A stretch of DNA of 64,000 nt from JBBSBL01 sp046330255 (lineage in GTDB: Bacteria > Actinomycetota > Thermoleophilia > Solirubrobacterales > Solirubrobacteraceae), in NCBI GenBank assembly GCA_046330255.1, contig JAXLTC010000001.1:62001-126000 (forward strand). Reading direction: 5' to 3'. The notes under the pieces are model-generated. The model had not been told where the DNA came from. It saw only the letters and a program-made list of their open reading frames with translations, and ran no database searches. A program made the position numbers and the translations under genes. This document shows, one piece after another, positions 61,578 to 64,000 of the stretch (its first letter is position 1; each line of letters starts with the position of its first letter).

Positions 61578-62651
61578 CTAGGCGATGTAGACCGGCGTCC
61601 CGACGCTGACGCGGTTGTAGAGGTCCTCCACGTCCGGGATCGCCATGCGGATGCAGCCGTGGGAGGCGGCCGTGCCGAGCGAGCCCAGCTCCTCGGTCCC
61701 GTGGATGCCGGCGCCCGCGTAGATGCCCATCCAGCGCGCCTTGATCGGGTTGCTCGGTCCGGGCGGGATCACCTGTCCGGCGAGGCTGCCGGCCCACGCG
61801 CTGTTGGGCACGTGCCACGAGGGGTCCACCTGCTTGTCCTGGATGTTGTAGAGGCCGGCGGGCGTCTCCAGGCCCGCCTGGCCGACCGCGATGCGGTAGC
61901 TCTTGGCGAGCTTCAGGTCCTTGAACAGGCGCAGCGTGAACGTGCCGCGGCTGACCGTGATCACCGTCGGGTAGCGGGACGCGAGTTGCGCGGTCGAGAC
62001 CTTCGGGCTGACCTTCGCGACGGGAGCCGCGAGCGTGGTCGAGCCTCGCCGCACGAGCGCGACGCCGACGGCGTCCCGCAGCCTGCGCTCGCGCACGGTC
62101 AGGCCGTCGCGGCCCGGCACGGGCGACAGCGAGTCGGGGGAGAAGTTGATCGAGGCGTCGCGCGGGGCGCGGTCCAGCGCGCGCGAGACCGCGGTCGCGA
62201 ACCGGCGCACCGCGGCCCTCGAATAGGAGACCTCGGGCGCCAGCGCCGCGTCGACGCGCCCGCCGGTGGCCTCGCGCCACACGCGGCTGAAGATGTTGCC
62301 CTGGCGGCTGCGGGCGAGCGCCTCGTCGACGGTGCCGTCGACGTCCACGCGCAGCCCGGCGCGGCGCGGATCCAACCGGAAGCTGCGCCCCGTGTAGGTG
62401 ACCACGATGGGCCGCTCGAAGCGCGCCTCGTACGCGCGCCGCACGGCGACGCGGGCCTGGTCGCGGCTCATGCCGCCGACGTCGATCCCGGCGACGCTGA
62501 TGCCCTTGGCGATGCTGTCCTTGCGGCTCTGGTCGTAGGCGTACGCGACCGCGCCGCCGACCAGCAGGACGGCCAGGACCACGGCCACGGCGATGAAAGG
62601 CCGGCTCCGCACCGCAGATGAGAATATCGGGCCGGGAAGCGGGTCCGTCAC
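61578..62651 (-). CDS. L,D-transpeptidase (YkuD domain)
   Basis: 357 residues. One N-terminal membrane anchor (PFIAVAVVLAVLLVGGAVAY), then a VanW/peptidoglycan-binding type domain (GISVAGIDVGGMSRDQARVA). The YkuD domain follows, with the catalytic stretch IHGTEELGSLGTAASHGCIR and then M, Cys and His intact. Forms 3-3 cross-links in peptidoglycan or attaches proteins to it. The gene before it on the same strand is 25 bases away (deoxynucleotidase-like). Confidence 0.92.
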   Translation of the reverse strand: MTDPLPGPIFSSAVRSRPFIAVAVVLAVLLVGGAVAYAYDQSRKDSIAKGISVAGIDVGGMSRDQARVAVRRAYEARFERPIVVTYTGRSFRLDPRRAGLRVDVDGTVDEALARSRQGNIFSRVWREATGGRVDAALAPEVSYSRAAVRRFATAVSRALDRAPRDASINFSPDSLSPVPGRDGLTVRERRLRDAVGVALVRRGSTTLAAPVAKVSPKVSTAQLASRYPTVITVSRGTFTLRLFKDLKLAKSYRIAVGQAGLETPAGLYNIQDKQVDPSWHVPNSAWAGSLAGQVIPPGPSNPIKARWMGIYAGAGIHGTEELGSLGTAASHGCIRMAIPDVEDLYNRVSVGTPVYIA

Positions 62652-62676
62652 ACCTGCAACGGGGCGTGCGGCGCGA

Positions 62677-63249
62677 TCAGTCGCCGCGGCCGGGCCGCCC
62701 CGCGAGGGTCGGCTCGAGCGCCCGCGCGAGCGCCGGCCAATCCCCGGCCGATATCACCTCGCCCGAGGCGCACAGCTCGCGGTTCCACGGGTGCACCAGC
62801 GTCGCCCCGGCGATGCCGGCTGCGCGCGCGCCCGCGAGGTTCACCGGGCTGTCGTCGATCAGCAACCCGACCCCCAGCTCCCGGCAGCGGGTGAGCTTGT
62901 CGAACGAGCAGTGGAGATCGTCGTAGGGCAGGCCGATGCGCTCGAGCCACGCTGCCGTGGCGTCGTGGGCGCGGGGGCGGCGATGGCTCGTGACGTGGAT
63001 CCAGTGCCCCTCGCCGTGCCAGCGCGCGAGCGCCTCGACGGCGCCCGGATACGGCTGCGCGGAGAGGATCTCCTCGTCGGCGTGGGTGTCGTCGACGACG
63101 GCGCGCAGCTGGTCGGGCTCGAGCTCCGGGATGCGCCAGGTCAGCTGGCGCTCGTAGGCCAGCTCCACGCCGTAGCGGCGCCGGGCCGCGACCTCGAAGA
63201 GGTCCCAGTAGTGGTGCAGCGTCGAGTCGATGTCGACCGCGATCCGCAC
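62677..63249 (-). CDS. HAD-family deoxyribonucleotidase-like protein (NT5C type)
   Basis: 190 residues, GTG start. HAD motif I DIDSTLHHYWDLF with both Asp, motif II in WIHVTSHRRPRAH, motif III FDKL and motif IV LLIDDSPVNLAGARAAG. The sequence around YDDLHCSFDK and LIDDSPVN resembles the 5'(3')-deoxyribonucleotidase group. It probably dephosphorylates small phosphorylated compounds, possibly nucleotides. It follows the ilvD stop by 13 bases and may be co-transcribed with it. Confidence 0.8.
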   Translation of the reverse strand: MRIAVDIDSTLHHYWDLFEVAARRRYGVELAYERQLTWRIPELEPDQLRAVVDDTHADEEILSAQPYPGAVEALARWHGEGHWIHVTSHRRPRAHDATAAWLERIGLPYDDLHCSFDKLTRCRELGVGLLIDDSPVNLAGARAAGIAGATLVHPWNRELCASGEVISAGDWPALARALEPTLAGRPGRGD

Positions 63250-63262
63250 CGGCGCACCCCGC

Positions 63263-64000
63263 TCAGCGCGTGACGGCGCCCTCGGAGGCGCTCCCCACGA
63301 GCTTCGCGTACTTCGCGAGCACGACCTCGCCGTCGGGCGCCGGCGGCGGCGAGTAGGCGGCGACGCGCGCCGCGATCTCCTCGTCCCCGAGCGCGACGTC
63401 CAGGCGCCGGGTCTCGACGTCGAGCGTGATCTCGTCGCCGTCGCGAACGGCCGCGATCGGTCCCCCGCGCGCGGCCTCCGGTGCGACGTGGCCCGCCATC
63501 AGCCCGTGCGTCGCCCCGGAGAAGCGGCCGTCGGTGATCAGCGCGATCGACTCGCCGAGTCCCTCGCCCACCAGCGCCGCGGTGACCGCCAGCATCTCCC
63601 GCATGCCGGGACCGCCGGCCGGCCCCTCGTTGCGGATCACGACCACGTCGCCGGCCGAGATCCCGCCTCCGGTCGCCGCCGCCATCGCCTGCTCCTCGGA
63701 CTCGAACACGCGCGCGGGCCCCGTCTGGCGGCGGCGCTCGTGCCCGGCGAGCTTGACCACGCACCCCTCCGGCGCGAGGTTGCCGCGCAGGATCGCGAGC
63801 CCGCCGGTCTCCTTCAGCGGGTCCGACAGCGGACGCACGACCTCCTGCCCCGCGGTCTCGCTCGCCGCGGCGGCATGCTCGCCGACCGTGCCGCCCGTGA
63901 CCGTCGGGGCGCCCTCGTGCAGGACTCCCGCCTCCAGCATGCGGCGCATCACCAGCGGGACGCCCCCGGCGGCGTAGAGGTCGACCGCCACGAACCGGCC
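63263..64000 (-). CDS. ilvD: dihydroxy-acid dehydratase, C-terminal part (5' end outside window)
   Basis: The frame runs to the last base (GRFVAVDLYAAGGVPLVMRR), so only the C-terminal 245 residues are present. Signature segments GNLAPEGCVVKLAGHE (Cys for the Fe-S cluster region), RNEGPAGGPGMREMLAVTAA, ALITDGRFSGATHGLMAGHV and GGPIAAVRDGDEITLDV are all clear. Catalyses the third step of branched-chain amino acid synthesis with an iron-sulfur cluster. The remaining part and the start lie past the right edge. Confidence 0.95.
   Translation of the reverse strand, partial: GRFVAVDLYAAGGVPLVMRRMLEAGVLHEGAPTVTGGTVGEHAAAASETAGQEVVRPLSDPLKETGGLAILRGNLAPEGCVVKLAGHERRRQTGPARVFESEEQAMAAATGGGISAGDVVVIRNEGPAGGPGMREMLAVTAALVGEGLGESIALITDGRFSGATHGLMAGHVAPEAARGGPIAAVRDGDEITLDVETRRLDVALGDEEIAARVAAYSPPPAPDGEVVLAKYAKLVGSASEGAVTR

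Overview
The window is a very GC-rich bacterial chromosome segment with strongly GC-biased third codon positions. Several things point to an actinobacterium, probably of the class Thermoleophilia (Solirubrobacterales-like): an Rpf-type resuscitation factor, an actinobacterial-type DnaE, a WhiG/FliA-type sigma factor, an argCJBD cluster fused to pheST, and several small proteins of the kind seen in that class. The taxonomic call is an inference, because there is no rRNA here. I see no prophage, transposase or CRISPR array.

Layout. 1-2131: end of a DUF3891 gene, an Rrf2 regulator and an HDOD-LuxR regulator. 2357-10621: gltX and nfo (divergent, with overlapping start codons), dnaE, a frameshifted coiled-coil gene and a 51-residue membrane protein. 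10671-11984: argG. 12144-17220: a tightly overlapped minus-strand operon of response regulator, histidine kinase, RseB-like protein, ABC ATPase and ABC permease. 17336-18435: two small plus-strand envelope genes. 18521-18925: a decayed remnant of a secreted protein. 18932-21655: a secreted HEFAH metallopeptidase-like protein with a seven-repeat delta-60 propeller. 21721-31610: one long minus-strand housekeeping block in the order infC, rpmI, rplT, terminator, trmH-like, pheS, pheT, argC, argJ, argB, argD. 31736-34039: a DUF4242 gene and thrS. 34153-38010: a 1285-residue secreted protein combining a HEVFH peptidase domain and a VWD domain.

38042-44202: an alpha/beta-hydrolase/adenylate-cyclase fusion, an Rpf gene, two alpha/beta hydrolases, small membrane proteins, a membrane-protein gene with an apparent internal deletion, and tRNA-Val. 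44399-49238: tRNA-Cys, a complete GGDEF-EAL protein, tRNA-Gly, then a soluble MgtE-like regulatory protein beside an NRAMP-related transporter. 49301-54188: a Vps62-domain membrane protein, a CstB-like persulfide dioxygenase/rhodanese, an RNase HI-like protein and small class-specific genes. 54239-59481: an EF-G-like GTPase with a structured leader, an enoyl-CoA hydratase family protein, the sigma factor and a XerD-type recombinase. 59447-64000: a glycosyltransferase with its TetR regulator, an L,D-transpeptidase, a deoxynucleotidase-like HAD protein and the C-terminal part of ilvD.

How it fits together. Arginine biosynthesis (argCJBD, argG), aminoacylation (gltX, pheST, thrS) and translation genes form the housekeeping core. 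Envelope sensing (kinase, RseB-like protein, ABC pump), envelope hydrolysis and remodelling (Rpf, L,D-transpeptidase) and second-messenger proteins (HDOD, GGDEF-EAL, cyclase) form the adaptive layer. The least explained signals are a family of four intergenic palindromes whose arms vary in a compensating way, the MgtE-module/NRAMP pair, the two giant secreted peptidase-like fusions, and the structured leader of the EF-G paralogue.
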